Shown here piece by piece: positions 39,677-53,717 of a stretch of 64,000 bases of DNA. Source of the stretch: Rhabditoides inermis (taxonomy: Eukaryota; Nematoda; Chromadorea; Rhabditida; Rhabditidae). Below the pieces are notes generated by a model, which worked only from the letters and a program-made list of their open reading frames with translations, had not been told where the DNA came from and searched no databases. The translations under genes and the position numbers were made by a program. The number at the start of each line of letters is the position of its first letter. The stretch's first letter is position 1. The DNA lies in the NCBI GenBank assembly GCA_963966185.1, contig CAWZYM010000016.1, positions 197,001 through 261,000 on the forward strand, read 5' to 3'.

Positions 39677-40644
39677 TTACTGCTTCCTAGCGGCATTTCG
39701 CATGTTCTTCTCCTTCTCGAACTGCTGATGATCAACCTTTGTTAGGAAGTCGACCTTGTTCAGGTACCCGTTCTTGCCCTTGTTGTACGTTTCCAACTCT
39801 TCCTAAAAAATATTTCTGTTCTGTGTGTTATTATAATAGTGTATAAATACCTCTAACTTGCTGTCTTGTTTGAACGATTTCCAATCCAGACTGGACTTAT
39901 CAAGGAGAGACATTTTTGGTTTCTTGCTAAGGAGGTTCAGTGCATCTCCTAGTCCAACTCGCCTGAAAATTGTATACTCAATTGAAAAAGAAATGTTTAA
40001 AAACACATACTTCTGTGGTTGTTTCTTGGCGGCCTGTGCCACCTTAGCATCCTTCTTCTCTCGCTCCTTCATCTCCGCCACTGTTACCTCACGCTCGATT
40101 CTTAATTTCACAAATGAACAACACTTATGATAATTATTGTGTAAACCGACTTGATTTCATCTCCAGCGAAATCGAACACTTCAGTAATCTTGGTCATCTT
40201 CGAGTCGTCACTAAAACTAGCAGCGTCCGTTGTATTTTCTGCGGACACAGTAGAGGGAGTAGTAGCAACAACGGGTTTCCTGAATGTGATTATGTAAACA
40301 GATCGACGTCATCAAAAGTACTTCTCGATGGGCTTAGCAGAGAACTGGCTATCAGATTCGGCAATCATTGCAAGGAAGGCAGCCTCCACATCATCCTCGT
40401 CAGCCTGACTCAGACCCTTCGATGTGCTCGCTCCCGACAGCGAACTCAACAACTATTTTATTTTAACCATATACATTGCGAATAAATACCTTTTCTCGCC
40501 TCTTTTCTTGTTGATGATAAAATTGTCTCCAGCCTGCACTTCATCACACTCGTCTCCCGAAGGCTCGTCATCAGCATCATCAACGTTGTCCTCGGGAACG
40601 TAGTCGTCGTCATCCGAAGAGTGGTAGTCGTCGTCCTCCGCCAT
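39677..40644 (-). CDS. BCNT/CFDP1 family protein (SWC5-like), 244 residues
   Basis: Craniofacial development protein 1/Bucentaur family; the yeast homologue Swc5 is a subunit of the SWR1 H2A.Z-deposition complex. Six exons: 40644-40490, 40444-40322, 40279-40151, 40100-40011, 39962-39851, 39802-39677. The N-terminus is extremely acidic (MAEDDDYHSSDDDDYVPEDN), matching the histone-binding acidic stretch of the family. The C-terminal BCNT domain (about 165-244) reads LDKSSLDWKSFKQDSKLEEE, TYNKGKNGYLNKVDFL and VDHQQFEKEKNMR, with the hallmark W-x-S-F-K. The start of exon 2 is placed at TTGAG because the more proximal TAG acceptor would give a stop. A CACTAG acceptor touches the ATG, consistent with trans-splicing. 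Confidence 0.92.
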
Positions 40645-41434
40645 CTAGTGGTGGTTAATATGAAGTACGATGATTGATTGATTGATGACAAACAATATAC
40701 TTAATATGTATAAATGAACGGTTGAAGAAAAAATCAAAGCAAAAAATGTGATATAGGCAAATAATTTTCGCGCGCTAAGAGTACTACGTCAGCATCGTGG
40801 CGCGTCAACCCATTTGCTTGCGCGCGATTTGAATTTTGGCGCGAAGCTGACTGTGGTGTATTTTCTATGTTTATATTTTTAAACAACTGTTGTTGTACGA
40901 ATTGTTGTTTTTGTATATTGATTGATTTGCTATGCAATTGTACACTGCACAACAGCGCACTCGATGCGCGCGGATCAATCGATTACTGGCAGCAGTGGCT
41001 GCGGCTCGCTGCCCGCTTGCCCCACTGACCCACGCAGGGCGGCGTCGCGCGGCGACCGCAGGCGGCGAAAAGGCGCCGCGCCGCGTTCCCACCACACAGC
41101 ACACACATGCCGGTCGATGCTAGCACCATACTCACGGCCGTTCTACGCGCGCCATGCTTCACGCTTGTTCCGCGCGTGTTCCGCGCGCATTTCACCCTTC
41201 TTGCGTATACGTTTCACATTTCCGCGCCCTATGGTAGCGTTCTCTCTCTAGACGCTTATCGCGATTGCAGGAGAGAATGCTCTGCCGCAAAATAGAATGC
41301 ACACACTCTCGCGTTTCCCGCCAGCTGAGAGCGAATAGAATAGAAGACTCGCTCGATCTTCCAAGTCCCACTTATTTTGACCACCATATTTGATGATGCC
41401 ACGATTGTGTGTTGTATTATATGTTTGTTTTGAG
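40645..41434. other. Divergent spacer between the BCNT gene and pbrm-1
   Basis: About 790 nt. AT-rich at both ends with a GC-rich core (about 40960-41200, rich in GCGC) that may hold promoter elements for both genes. No exon supported. Confidence 0.5.
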
Positions 41435-44400
41435 ATGAGTACGAAGCGCAAGCGCGTTTCGGAGCTGGCGGCAGCCAAGGAAGGCTCGCCGGCCGCGACT
41501 CAGACGCCGAAGAGGCGACGTGCGGCCGCTCAGGCCAACAACGACAAGACCATCGAACAGGTGGGTGTTGTATCCCAGCCTACTCATTCTTACTCCTCTT
41601 CCAGCTGAACCAGGCACAGGAGATCTACGAGGCGCTGCGCGGTTTCAAGCAGGACGGCCGCCTCATCTGCGAGCACTTTATCCGCGCCCCGTCCCGAAGG
41701 TGAGAACATTCGTTTGTTGCCTGTGTTTCATTTGTGTGTTGCTGTTTCACGATGTCCGCGTGGTCGTTACGTTCTTCCGATCCGCATAATTGCGGTCTCC
41801 GCGTGTTGGTTTTCCTCGCACCCTCTGCGCGACTTGATTGCACCTCATAACATGATTACTGTCTCCCTCTCACTCTCATTCATCCAGTAAATCGATCGAT
41901 ATATGAGTGTCGCATTGTTATTGGCTTAGGGCGTGAGCGGGTGGTGGTGGGGTGAACATGCGGGAGGTCAGTGGCGTATATGGACAGCTGGCGAGTGAGG
42001 CAGGCAGGCAGGAGGGGGTGAGGACAGCGAGAGAAGGGATGGGGTTGCGTGGTAGCGAGGCACGGTGGTGTCTGCCGCCGCGCGAGCATTGCGCAACGGC
42101 AACGGGTGAACAATGTGCACATAATGATGCTGATAATGTCACAAATCCGTGTTAATGGAACTCGCAGTAGGCATTGTGTTACAGTGTTCCATCGTAATTT
42201 ACGTAGTCCATAATGTGTACTACTAGATTCGAGATAAACATTCTGATTCCGATTCTGAATGCCGCTCGTTGCAGGAGCGACCCCGAGTACTACAAGGCCG
42301 TGTCGTCTCCCATCGATCTCACCCGCATCCAGCAGAAGCTCAAGACGGAGGAGTACGCCAGCCTCGACGCGTTCTGTCACGACGTTCACCTGCTAATTGA
42401 TAACGCGCTCGGATACTACAAGGTGAGCGTGTATTAACTTTTTCACTGTTGACCAGTTCTTATACGACCAACTCTTTTCAGTCGGATTCGGTGGAGCACT
42501 CGAACGCGCAGCGTCTGCAGGAGGTGTTTGAGGCGAAGCGGGACGGAGCGGAAGTGAAGCCTGTGGTGAACGGCCGTCCCTCTGCCACCCCCACCCCTGC
42601 TCGCGTCGCAGCCGCCGCCTCGCCCGCCCCGAGCAGCCACGTGAGCGGACGCTCCGTTTCCCCAGCGGGATCGAGCTCGATGGGAGCCATGCCCACTGGC
42701 GCAGTCATACAGCAGTCGCAGCCAGTGGCTGCTGCTGTCGCCGCCACGCCTGCCATTCCGGCCGGGCCTGTGCCGGTCAGTTTACAGTTAAGGAAGTACA
42801 GTAGTGTGAAATAGATCAGACGCAAACAAGTGTTTGACTCTGGTTCACTGGTTCTAGGTGACGCAAGCGGTGGTTGAGGACGCGATCTGTTCGCTGCTCG
42901 AGTTGACGGACGACACTGGCCGGCTGCTCAGCCCGCCGTTCAGGCTGCTCAAGAGTAGAGAGGTGCGTGGATTCTGATTTAGAATGATGTATCAATGTTG
43001 CTCAGGAATTCCCCACGTACTACGAGAAGATTGCGCATCCCATCGATCTCAAGACGATCGCCGAGAAGACGCGTGCAGGTATGGAATGATATATTATTGA
43101 TTGGTTATTGATTGACGTCTTGCAGGCTGCTACGAGTTGGCGCAGCAGCTCGAGGCTGACGTGAAGCTGTTGTGCAAAAACGCCAAGGTGAGCGCTTGAG
43201 CTTACTTGTACAATTTCCAATGCTGTTGCAGTTTTGTAGCTTCTGTAGACTATAGCATTTGTAGCAGTGGGCTGTCACGTTCACGTAGTGCATGCCAGAG
43301 ACTGTGCTGCGAAGATATTCTGTACTATGTTTCTTTTCACCAGGATTTCAACGAGTCTGGCACGACGATCCACAAGGACGCCATCTCTTTGCTGCGCACG
43401 TTCATGCAGAAGAGGAGGCGCATGGCCGGGAGGACCATCCCACAGAACAGGTGTGCGGGGGTGGACTTGTTACTCTTTGTTTTGTACCTCGTGCCTATTG
43501 TTTTCCAACTGTTTTCGAAAGCTCAAAACTCAAGATCTCATACGTTGTGTGTGTGTTGCAGGCAGGACCACTGCACTGCGGTGATTGACGGTCTGCTGGC
43601 ACAGACGGAGGCGAGCGACGGAGGAGACGACTTCAGCGAGGACAGCGAGGAGGACGAGGACTCGGAGGTGAGGAGAGAGAAAGAGAGAGAACTGTTGGTG
43701 TCAGGAGTCGACGGACCCGCTGTGGCGTCTGTACTGGAAGATCCGCAACGAGCCGGAGGAGACGGACGAGTCGATCAACCTGGCCGATCCCTTCCTCGAG
43801 CTGCCACAGAAAAGGTTGGAATTTGAAAAGAGAGTCTCAGAGAGGATTGAGAGGATCAGGGAATCAATGATTTACAGTCGTTATAATCCAAGGCTCTGTC
43901 TTGTTTTCGGCTGAGAACAATTGGTACGGCTTTATCCTTGTTGCTCTCTATGAGTAGTGAGCTAAACGCAATACCAACAAAAAAAGAAATGTGTACGCTC
44001 TCTCTTTTTTTCAGCTACTACCCCGACTACTACGACGAGATTGCCCGGCCGATGTCGCTGTTCATGATCAACAAGAAGCTCAAGAGGGGCGACTACAAGA
44101 CGCTCGAACAGCTCATGACAGATGTCATACTGGTGGGTGGCGAATCGAATAAAGTTGTGTTCTGTATCGATGTGCAGTATTGTATTGCTCGAGTGTGGCA
44201 CCGTTGCAGGTGGTTGACAATGCGTGTTCGTACAACCTGGAGGGCAGTGAGATCTACGTGGCTGCCAAACGAGTCGAGCAGCTCGCGCTGCAGACGTGCC
44301 GCGAGATACAGCCGGCTATGGACCTCACGGTGAGTTCGGGTGTTGGCTCTCTGACTCTGTGTCGCGGACGTCATTGTATACTTGTCCTGTTCCATCTAGT

Positions 44401-46081
44401 TTCCAGCGCGATCTCACTGTTTCTCTGGTTACTAGTATAGTGGTGGGTGTATAGTAGCCGGTTGTCTGGCGCGTAGCTTTTTGTGCGCGGTGATGTGTCA
44501 CCGCCCGGCGGCAGGGGCGGCGGTGGTTGAATACGTGTGATGCCCGGTTGTACGCATGCGGGAGAGAGAGGGAGTAGCAAAAAGAGCGATTGATGGCTGC
44601 GCATGCTATTGCTATGGGATCGAAGGGACAGGGTGTACGCCTATTGAGAGTGCAGCAAGGTGTTGAGGCGCGTACAGTATTAGTATTCATGTGTGATTGA
44701 TTGATTGCGTTGCGTGCCTGCATTCGTCGTTGACCGTGGGAGTACTGTGTATTGGGGAGAAGGAGGCGTTCCTTCGAGATGTATACTCTTGGTTTTCTCA
44801 TACGTGTTGTTCCAGCGTTTCACGGAGCGTGTTCTGCCCGAGCCGTCTGACGATTCGTCGCCCACTCCCGCCCCCGCACCCGTCAAGACACCCCGCCCGA
44901 AGACGGCCAAGATCAAGAAGGTGTGTCTATATCATTGATTGAGTAGTTTTATAGATTTGATTGGATTGCGTACTGGATCATGCTACGATATTCTTAACTT
45001 GAGAGGGCAAATCTGGTCGTAGTAGTCGGGATAGAAGCAGCAGCTGGAATCGAGAACACTCATACATTTCAACATTTCATCCTAAACGTGTGTTTCTGTT
45101 TCAGGAGATGCTGGAGGAGTCTAGCGGCGGCGAGGAGAGCCGGTCCGATGGCTGCTCTCCCGCACCCACCTCCACCCCCGACTCGACCCGCCCCGCCAAG
45201 AAAAAGAGCCCCAAGAAGATGAAGCCCCTGTCGACCACGATGGACGCGAGTCTGCTGTCGACGGGCGGAAAGCCAGGCAGGAAGAGCTTCGACGAACTCA
45301 TGCTGCGCTATCGACTGCGGCTCAAGCAGTTCTGGGATCTGGTGTATAACTTCAAGGTGAGTGGAGAGAGGGGGGGGAGAGGGGAGAGAGAGGGGGGGGA
45401 GAGAGAGAGAGGAAGAAGAAGAGAGAGAGAGAGAGCAGTATCCGTTCCAGGAGGGTGACACGTACTGGCCGGCGGGCGCTTTCATGACTGTTCCTTCGGA
45501 GGCGGAGTATCCCGAGTACTACAGGGTGATTGAGAGACCGATCGACCTGCAGACCATCCTCAAGAACATTGAGAACAATCAGGTAGGGGTGAAACATTGA
45601 TTTCATACTTTCAAATATTGGTTTTGCATCTGTGTACTGATATTGTTGTTTCAGTACAAGCAGTCGCCGGATCTGATTGCGGATTTCGGGTTGATGTTTG
45701 CGAACGCGCGCCAGTTCAACGAAGCGAGATCGCAGTTGTATGAGGATGCGAACAAGTGAGTGGAGAGAGAGGAAGAGAGAGAGAGGAAGAGAGAGAGAGG
45801 AAGAGAGGGAGAGAGGAAGAGAGAGAGAGAGAGGAAAAGAGAGAGAGAGGGAGGAATATTCACAGGCTGGAGACGATGCTGCGCCAGAACCACGACACTG
45901 CCAAGGACACCCCTGTCGAGTCTCCCGTGCTTCTCAGAGAGAAGTTTGGGTGAGTCGAGATTACTGTATCCGATATTCTAGATTCTTGCATTTTGATGGA
46001 TATAAATTGATCCTCTGTGTCTACTAATGTTAATTCTGTCTCGATTCGGGCTAATTAGATTGTGCAAGTGAGAGTGCGAGT

Positions 46082-46126
<45 letters not shown>

Positions 46127-46730
46127 ATTCCAATTCCCATCCCTGTGTCTAACCTCCCTGACTCCCCCGTATGTGTGCCGTGTATAGCTGGCTGCGCACC
46201 AAGCTGCCCCCGAAGAAGAAGGCTCGCCTTCTGGCTGCCGGAGAGCTGGCAGGAGTCAACTCGTCCTTCTCCACCGACGACGACGCATCCAACAGCAGCA
46301 GCATACGGTAGAGATATGGATGTCGTGCTGGTGCCCGGTCTCTCTTCTATCGTCGTTGTGGCATGATGTGCATGGCTTTGTGCTCGTGTTGTGTGGGTGT
46401 GTGCTTGTGCTATGCTGTGATGTTGCATGTCTCTTTCTCGGAATGATTGGTATTGTTGGGCATTCACTTGTCTCGTTCTTGTTTGATGTGTGTTGTTTAG
46501 TACGGTGAACCTGCCGAAGGGACAGCGTGCCCCGAAGACGCCCAAGACTCCGGCTGCGACGTCGGGCGGACAGAGTGGACGGATGCCGGACGAGCAGAAG
46601 AAGATGTGGCTGCTGTTCAATGGAATCAAGGAGTACAAGGACGACGCAGGCAGGAAGCTGGCAGCCGCGTTCCTCAAGCTGCCCAGTCGACAGGTGGGTG
46701 GAAGAGAGAGAGGGAAGAGGGAGGAGGGCC

Positions 46731-46762
<32 letters not shown>

Positions 46763-48397
46763 CGTTCAGGAGTACCCCGACTACTACGAGGTGATCAAGA
46801 AGCCGATCGATTTCCAGCGCGTGCATCAGAGGTTGAATGGACAGGGTGGGTAAACAAATCAAATTTTTATCTCGTGTTTCGAAGACAGGAATACAGTACA
46901 TTTTATATTTCTCTTTTTTAGGCTACCCGTCTCTCGTGGAGATTGTTGCCGACTTCAATCTCATGTTCGACAATGCGTGCAAATTCAACGAGCCCGACAG
47001 CCAGATCTACAAGGTGGGCGGAGCCTGCGAGGGCGGAGTTTGATGGGGTGCTCTGTTCAGGATGCGATCTCGCTGCAGAGTGCTGTATTGGAGAAGAGGC
47101 GCGAGCTGGGATCGGACGACGAGAGCATGCCGAGAGTTCAGGTACGATAAAAGAGAATGGGCTACTGTAGATTCATTTGTAGTACTGTAGTCAGTGTTGT
47201 GTTGTACACAGAATCACTGTAGAAGTACTATACTGTTAATGCATGCATTTTGTGTATTGTTTATTTTCCAGGTCGAGTGCCGTGCTGCGTTCATGCAGAT
47301 TTTCGTCGCCGTTTTCACGAAAAAGGTGAGATTAATTTTTTTTATTCGAAGTATTTCGATCATTACAGGTTACTTCGAGAAAGGTAGCTTTCAAACAGAG
47401 TTGTTGTGAATTGTAACTTCTCCTTTCTGTCAATTGTTGAGTAAAGTGCAGCACACAAAACCGCACGTGAAGTGAATGTAACCACGCGAAACACGCAAAC
47501 TACACAAACTGTAAACTGTTCCATTTCTCACTGTCGTATATCACTCGTTGTGTATAGCAAGAAGAGGACTAAACAGTGTACTCATATCATTCCTAATAAA
47601 CCATTTTGATTAATGTGATTGAGTGTTGCAGGACAATGACGGTCGTTGCTACAGCGACTCGCTGGCAGATCTGCCGGATCTGCTGCGCGCCAAGGGCATC
47701 CCCCACGGACAGTGGCCATTCACACTTGACCAGATCAAGAGGAACATTGACAAGGTAGACAGCAATACCAATGTGCTCGTTGTCACTTTCCTCGATTTCA
47801 TTCCAACTCACCTGCAAGCATGGTTGTGTTCACTCATGAGTAATTGAATCAATATATGGGATTTTGAACAAACTGAATTATTGATGGACTTATGAGAGAC
47901 CGCTGTCGGTAAAGAACTTGAAGCGAAGATTATTGGCTGTTTTCAGTGCCGCTACCGCCGTCTCGACCGCTTCCAGAAGGACTTTTTCGATCTGTTCGAC
48001 ACGGTGCGCGACGTGTGCCGGAGCGACTCGCAGGTACTGTGGAGAATGACTGGGTTACTGTAGCTCTGACTACGGTATCGACATTACGAAATGGTTGTCG
48101 TAGATGTTCGAGGACGCGACGGAGCTGCAGCTGGCGTTTGTGAACGAGCGCGATCATCTGTGCAAGGGGCTGATCGTATCCAATGTGTACAACTTCAACG
48201 ACAACGAGGTGTACAAGAAGCAGGACGCGGCGAGGAAGAACAAGGAGAAGGCGGAGAAGGAGGCGGATAGGAAGGCCGACAAGGAGGCGGAGATTGTCAA
48301 GCAGGTGGGTGGGGAGAGGGAGGGAGGGAGGGAGGGAGAGAGAGACAGAGAGAGATGGAGAGAGGGGGGACATACAGTCAGACGGGCGGAGAGACAG

Positions 48398-48444
<47 letters not shown>

Positions 48445-51400
48445 CGTGTCGTTTAAGGAGGGTGAGGTGGATCTGTCTGAGTGGGAGAGTGACGGTGTGT
48501 CGTACTCTGTGCCGTGCTATGTCTACGTGGCAGCCAGCGAGGACGGCAAGAAGGGCGAGCGCCATATCATGCGGCTAGAGAGACTGTTCACGTGAGTATT
48601 CTCTCTCTATCTCTCTCTCTCTCTCACTCTCTCCCTCTCCCTCTCCCTCTCCCTCTCCCTCTCCCTCTCCCTCTCCCTCTCCCTCTCCCTCTCCCTCTCC
48701 CTCTCTCTCTCTCTCTCCCTCTCTCATTTCCTCCTTCAAGGAATCTTGTCCCAGGTTTACGCCCTATCACAAGCGAATAATCTGTGTGGTTTTCAGCAAC
48801 GACTCTGGTCAAACGATGGCGCGCGGTCGCTGGTGCTACCGCCCCAACGAGACGTTCCACCTGGCCACCCGCAAGTTTATGCAAAACGAGGTGTTCCTCA
48901 CCAACTTCCACGACACTGTCACGGCGGATCGGCTGCGCGGCAAGTGCCTGGTGCAGTACTTGAAGACGTGGGCGCGCTACTCGCAGACGACGTTCCCCGA
49001 GGAGGACGTGTGGCTGTGCGAGTCGCGCTACCTCGGAAAGCAGCAGTACTTCAAGAAGATCAAGGTGGGTAGCGATGCGAGAGAGGCAGAAATGATAATG
49101 GATGCTATTCTGGATAAACGGTTGATTGATTGATTGATTGTGGTAGTAAAATAGTGCCATTGATTTATCGATTGCTTGCAGATGTGGCCGTATCCGGAGG
49201 AGGAGGATGAGGTGGAGATGGCTGAGCTGGACGAGCCGCGGACAGTGCAGCGGGTGGCACTGGAGAGTGTGGAGGGAGCGGCCGTGGAAGAAGAGGAGGA
49301 CGACGAGAAGTCGCAGCAGTCCATGTCGTCCGAGGAGGACGAGAGACTCAGGGACGGAGTGATCCTCGATATAGAGAGGGACGAGGTGGCTGCCAAGCAG
49401 ACGGCCGATGGACCCGATGCCGATGGGCGCACCTACTTCCAGCAGATTATCACGCGGGGCGGCAAGCATCACAGGTACGCGGTAACAACACGGGTAAGAT
49501 GGTACGATGTGTTGCAGCATCGGGCAGTGCGTGTTGGTGTTCAACCCGGGCAAGGCGACGTGCGATGTGATGCGGATCGACCGACTGTGGAGGGAGAAGG
49601 AGTGAGTGCGAGAGTGAAGAGGGAAGCCAGCTCACCTTGCCGTTTCAGTGGCAGCGAGTGGTTCTCGGGCGGTTGGTTTGCGCGCCCCTCGGATGTGCAG
49701 CACGATCCCGGAAGGACATTCTACAGGCGAGAGGTGAGAATTTTAGATTAAGGGTCACAGACAGACGACTGTTTGCTGGATGAGTGTGTGACTGTGTGTT
49801 TAGGTGTTCGCTGTGATCCAAGGCGACCAGACGCGCCGCGTCGACGACATTCAGTCGCACTGCGCCGTCCTCCAATCAAAGGACTTTGTAAGGAGTGAGT
49901 GGATTGATTGATTAGCATACTGATTGCCCTCTCTCTTTCAGTCCGGCCCACCGAGATCCCGGAGTGTGATGTGTTTGTGTGTGAGCTGCGCGTGCGCGGC
50001 AAGCCCATGCAGCAGGGAGAGGTACGGTAGAATCGTTTTCAGTTACCGTTAGTATAATATTAAACCGTATTCGGAAGTCCTTGTACAGTATCCCTTTCCA
50101 GGTGTGTTCTCTCCTCACGGGTAGCGATGACGACAACACTTCTGATGAGCCGCAGATGCAGATTGAGTTCTCCAAGCCGATGCGCAAGATGAAGGTACGG
50201 TGGGGTTACGGTAGCACTGCGAATGATATTTGGGTGTGGCTGACGATGAAGATGTGATGGCATATTCGATCATATCGTAGTATCAAGAAGTGGTACTGTG
50301 AACCGAACCGGCCACGTTGCTCCCCTTTGATACGGTAGCGAGCAAATGGCATGTCCTTTGGCTGACTGATATTTGAGAACTAGCTGGTGCTCTCTCGCTG
50401 TCTCACCCGTTATATGGTTTGTGTGATTATGAACGTCGGATAGTAGCGCCTAGCAACGCACACGATTCAGAGGGAGAAGGGAAGGTGCAATGAGCAACAA
50501 CGGGAGATAGGAATGAGAAAGTGTGGTTTTGTGACAAAAGTACAGTCACTCGTTCTCACTCACTCCCGCACATGTGTGTGAGTGTTCTTCCCGTTTCTCC
50601 TCATTACTGGTTTAGCTACTATTATTCGTGGTCTGTGAGGCGCGAGAGTGAGATAACCGCATTTGCATCTCTCTCCTCTCCTCTCATATCTCTCTGGTTG
50701 CCCGTGGCACCGCCGCTGACCGCTCACTCACTCACTGTGTAGCGGTGAGAAGGAGAGAGAGAGAGGGGGGAGAGAAGGGAAAGACTTTTTGCTATCTGCT
50801 GCCTGCAGCTGCGGGGTCGTCGCTGGGGCAGAGACGCAGGGGCCGCGGCCGCGTCGCATCGATTTTCTCGCGGCTAGAGTGCGCGAGAGAGTGGGCGGAG
50901 TGGCGAGGCGCAGACAAGTGGGGCACGCAGCGGGCGGGTTGTGTGTGTGTGAGAGGGGGGGGGGGCTGTGTGCACACTGGCCACTGCCGCATATCGGGTC
51001 GCCTCTCTCCCTCCCCGCTCTCCCAGCAGTGAGAGATGCGGGCGAGCGTGTGTATGTGTGTGTTCTGTCAGCGGCGGCGGTGGATCGGGCGAGTCGCCTG
51101 CCTCGGCCAGCGCCGCCGCCGCTCGCTGCCGCTGCCGCTGCTCTCGCCCGCACGGCGCGCCGCCACTCGCCGTCGCGACCAGTGCGTGCGTGGGCGAGGC
51201 GCGCTCTCACTTGGCGCCGTTTTGCCTATGTGATTGTGCTCGTTATAGTCGTCGTGATATGAGCTCGTCGTTGGGTGTGTGGGATTGATTCCGTAGCAGT
51301 AATGGAGAGGAGGGCGTAGTAATGTGGTGGTGAAATGTGAATTTTGTTCCGGTGTGTTTACGAGGGTGTGGGTTGAGTGTAGGCAGAGAGAGAGAGAGAG

Positions 51401-51951
51401 AGTCGAGAGAACCGAGTGTAAAGGTCTTCAGATTAATGTGCATAGTAGAGCTGTTCAACTCGCGTGTTAATTAAGTTATGCGATTTGAGTTTTTGTGGAT
51501 TGATTGACGAGTTCTGATGGTGTATGAAGTATGACCATCATTAACAAGTCTTCTCGTCTTCCCCGTCTACGCAGCTTGTCTCTCTATTGGCTCCTCTCGA
51601 TTCGTTGCGTACGCGTCATGTATTTGTTTATCTGTCTCTGCCATTGTAGAGGGTACGAGAATAGTGTCGGAGTGATAGTATCGAGGGATTTGAAAATTTA
51701 CAAATGTAATTCGCAAACTCAATTATGCTAAAGGAATTGGTTATTTTAGTCTGATATGCGTAATTTGCAGGAGTACAAGCGCTCGGATCTGATCGCAGAA
51801 GACGAACTCTTTGTCTTCAAGCAGCCCATCACTATGGAGAAGGTGAGAAAAAGAAACAGACATGAAGAAAGAAGCACACAATGAGTGCAAATCACAAAAC
51901 AATAATTGATTGACTGATGCATTCATTGACATTCGCCTTACTAAGTTACTC

Positions 51952-52024
<73 letters not shown>

Positions 52025-52205
52025 AGGAGATGTCGCCTCTTGTGGTGAAGAACGACGTGCCTCTGGATGCTCTGGACGACCTGGATGAGTCGCAGGACGA
52101 CACGGCCTCCAACGATGGAGAGCAGACGTTCATCAAGAAGGTGAGAAGAGAACTCGCATCAATACAAGATCACTCACTTTATTGCAATCAAACATGTGAG
52201 AGAAG

Positions 52206-52238
<33 letters not shown>

Positions 52239-52543
52239 CAGGAGTCGATCTCGACGCAGTGGCTGGCCGCGCAGCCCAAGCTGAACGCCAAGAGCAAGAG
52301 CGGCTACATCCTGTTCTCGGCCGAGATACGCAAGAGGATCATGCACGAGAATCCCGAGGCCGGCTTCGGAGAAGTCTCCAAGATTGTCGGAATTGAGGTG
52401 AGTGGAGTGGGCCGCTGATTTATTGATTGATTGATTTATGAGACCGGCTTTTGGTGAATGTAATGTTAAAGATGTGGAGACATAGATTGATTGATTGATG
52501 AAATCAGTTTGGATCTTCTATTCTAAGTGGATACGGAGGCCAA

Positions 52544-52580
<37 letters not shown>

Positions 52581-53637
52581 GTTCATTTGCAGTGGAAGAA
52601 GCTGAACGACGAGCAGAAGCGTCAGTACGAGGTGCGCGCCGACTACATTGCCAACGAGAGGGCCAAGCAGGAGGCGGAGCAGCGCGAGAAGGCCAAGCAG
52701 ATGCTGGTGAGTGGGGAGAGGGGAGAGGGGAAGAGGAGTAGGAGGAGGAGAGGTGGATTGTGAATGCTACAGGTGTACAATGAAGAGTTCTGATCGAGAG
52801 TCATTGTTGCAGCCCGGTCAGCTTCGCATCCACCAGTGCCGATGGCTGAACTGCGACGCGCAGTGCGAATCCCCCGATGCCATGTGGGAGCACGTCGTCG
52901 CGCACACCAGCCACATTATTGGTGAGTAGATACGGTAGTTTGGATTTGGTGTACTGTTATTTATGAGTTCTGTCTTTTGATGTAGCCCGTTTTTTCAGTG
53001 GACAGCGAGCAGCAGTTTGTGTGCATGTGGCACACGTGTCTGCGCAACAACCGCAAGGACGGCAAGCCGTTCCCCTCCCTCCCGCGCCTGCACAGACATC
53101 TCAAGGAGAAGCACCTTCCCGCCAGCGAGCGCGTCATCTACCCCAACCAGCGCGCCAAGAACTTTTTCCGACTCTGCATCGTGCAGAACGAGCACGGACA
53201 GGTACGGTGGAGGAGAAGGAGGTGTACGGTATTGTGAATTCTAAACGTGCTGTTTCAGCAGTCGCAGCAGCTGGTGTGCTTCCCGTACGGCAACCACCCG
53301 AACCAGCAACAGCAGCCGCCAGCGATGCAGCACCAGCAGGGCGGACACGGACACCACCAGCAGGCGCACCACCAAGGGCATGCGATGCATCCCCAGCAGG
53401 GTCACTCGGGCATGAACGGCCACCACGACCCGCGACTCCAGCCGCAGCACCACCAGGGACACCAGGGTCACCAGGGGGAACAACAGCCGCACTACCCCCA
53501 GACGCCACACCACCACGCCCCGCCTTCCATGCAACACCACACGCCCCATCCACAGTATGCGGGAGGGGGAGGAGGCGCGCATCCCGGACATGGACAGCCT
53601 GTGCAGGTGCGTGGAAGTGATGTTCACTGTTTCTCTC

Positions 53638-53673
<36 letters not shown>

Positions 53674-53676
53674 CCT

Positions 53677-53717
<41 letters not shown>

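Noticed and set aside
40871..41251. Overlapping frames in the BCNT/pbrm-1 spacer
   Set aside because: All three plus frames and the minus strand are open because of GC-rich low complexity; no start or splice evidence distinguishes one.
48624..49553. 309-codon minus-strand open frame opposite pbrm-1
   Set aside because: It is a shadow of the BAH exons and of the CCCTCT repeat; it crosses exon-intron boundaries of the clear plus-strand gene.
50728..51262. Ala/Arg-rich frames of about 160 codons on both strands in the long pbrm-1 intron
   Set aside because: GC-rich DNA opens several frames at once. There is no splice-supported model and no recognisable domain.
51955..52024. Possible CRISPR-like or tandem array
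   Set aside because: It is a simple tetranucleotide microsatellite with no spacers, in a eukaryotic intron.
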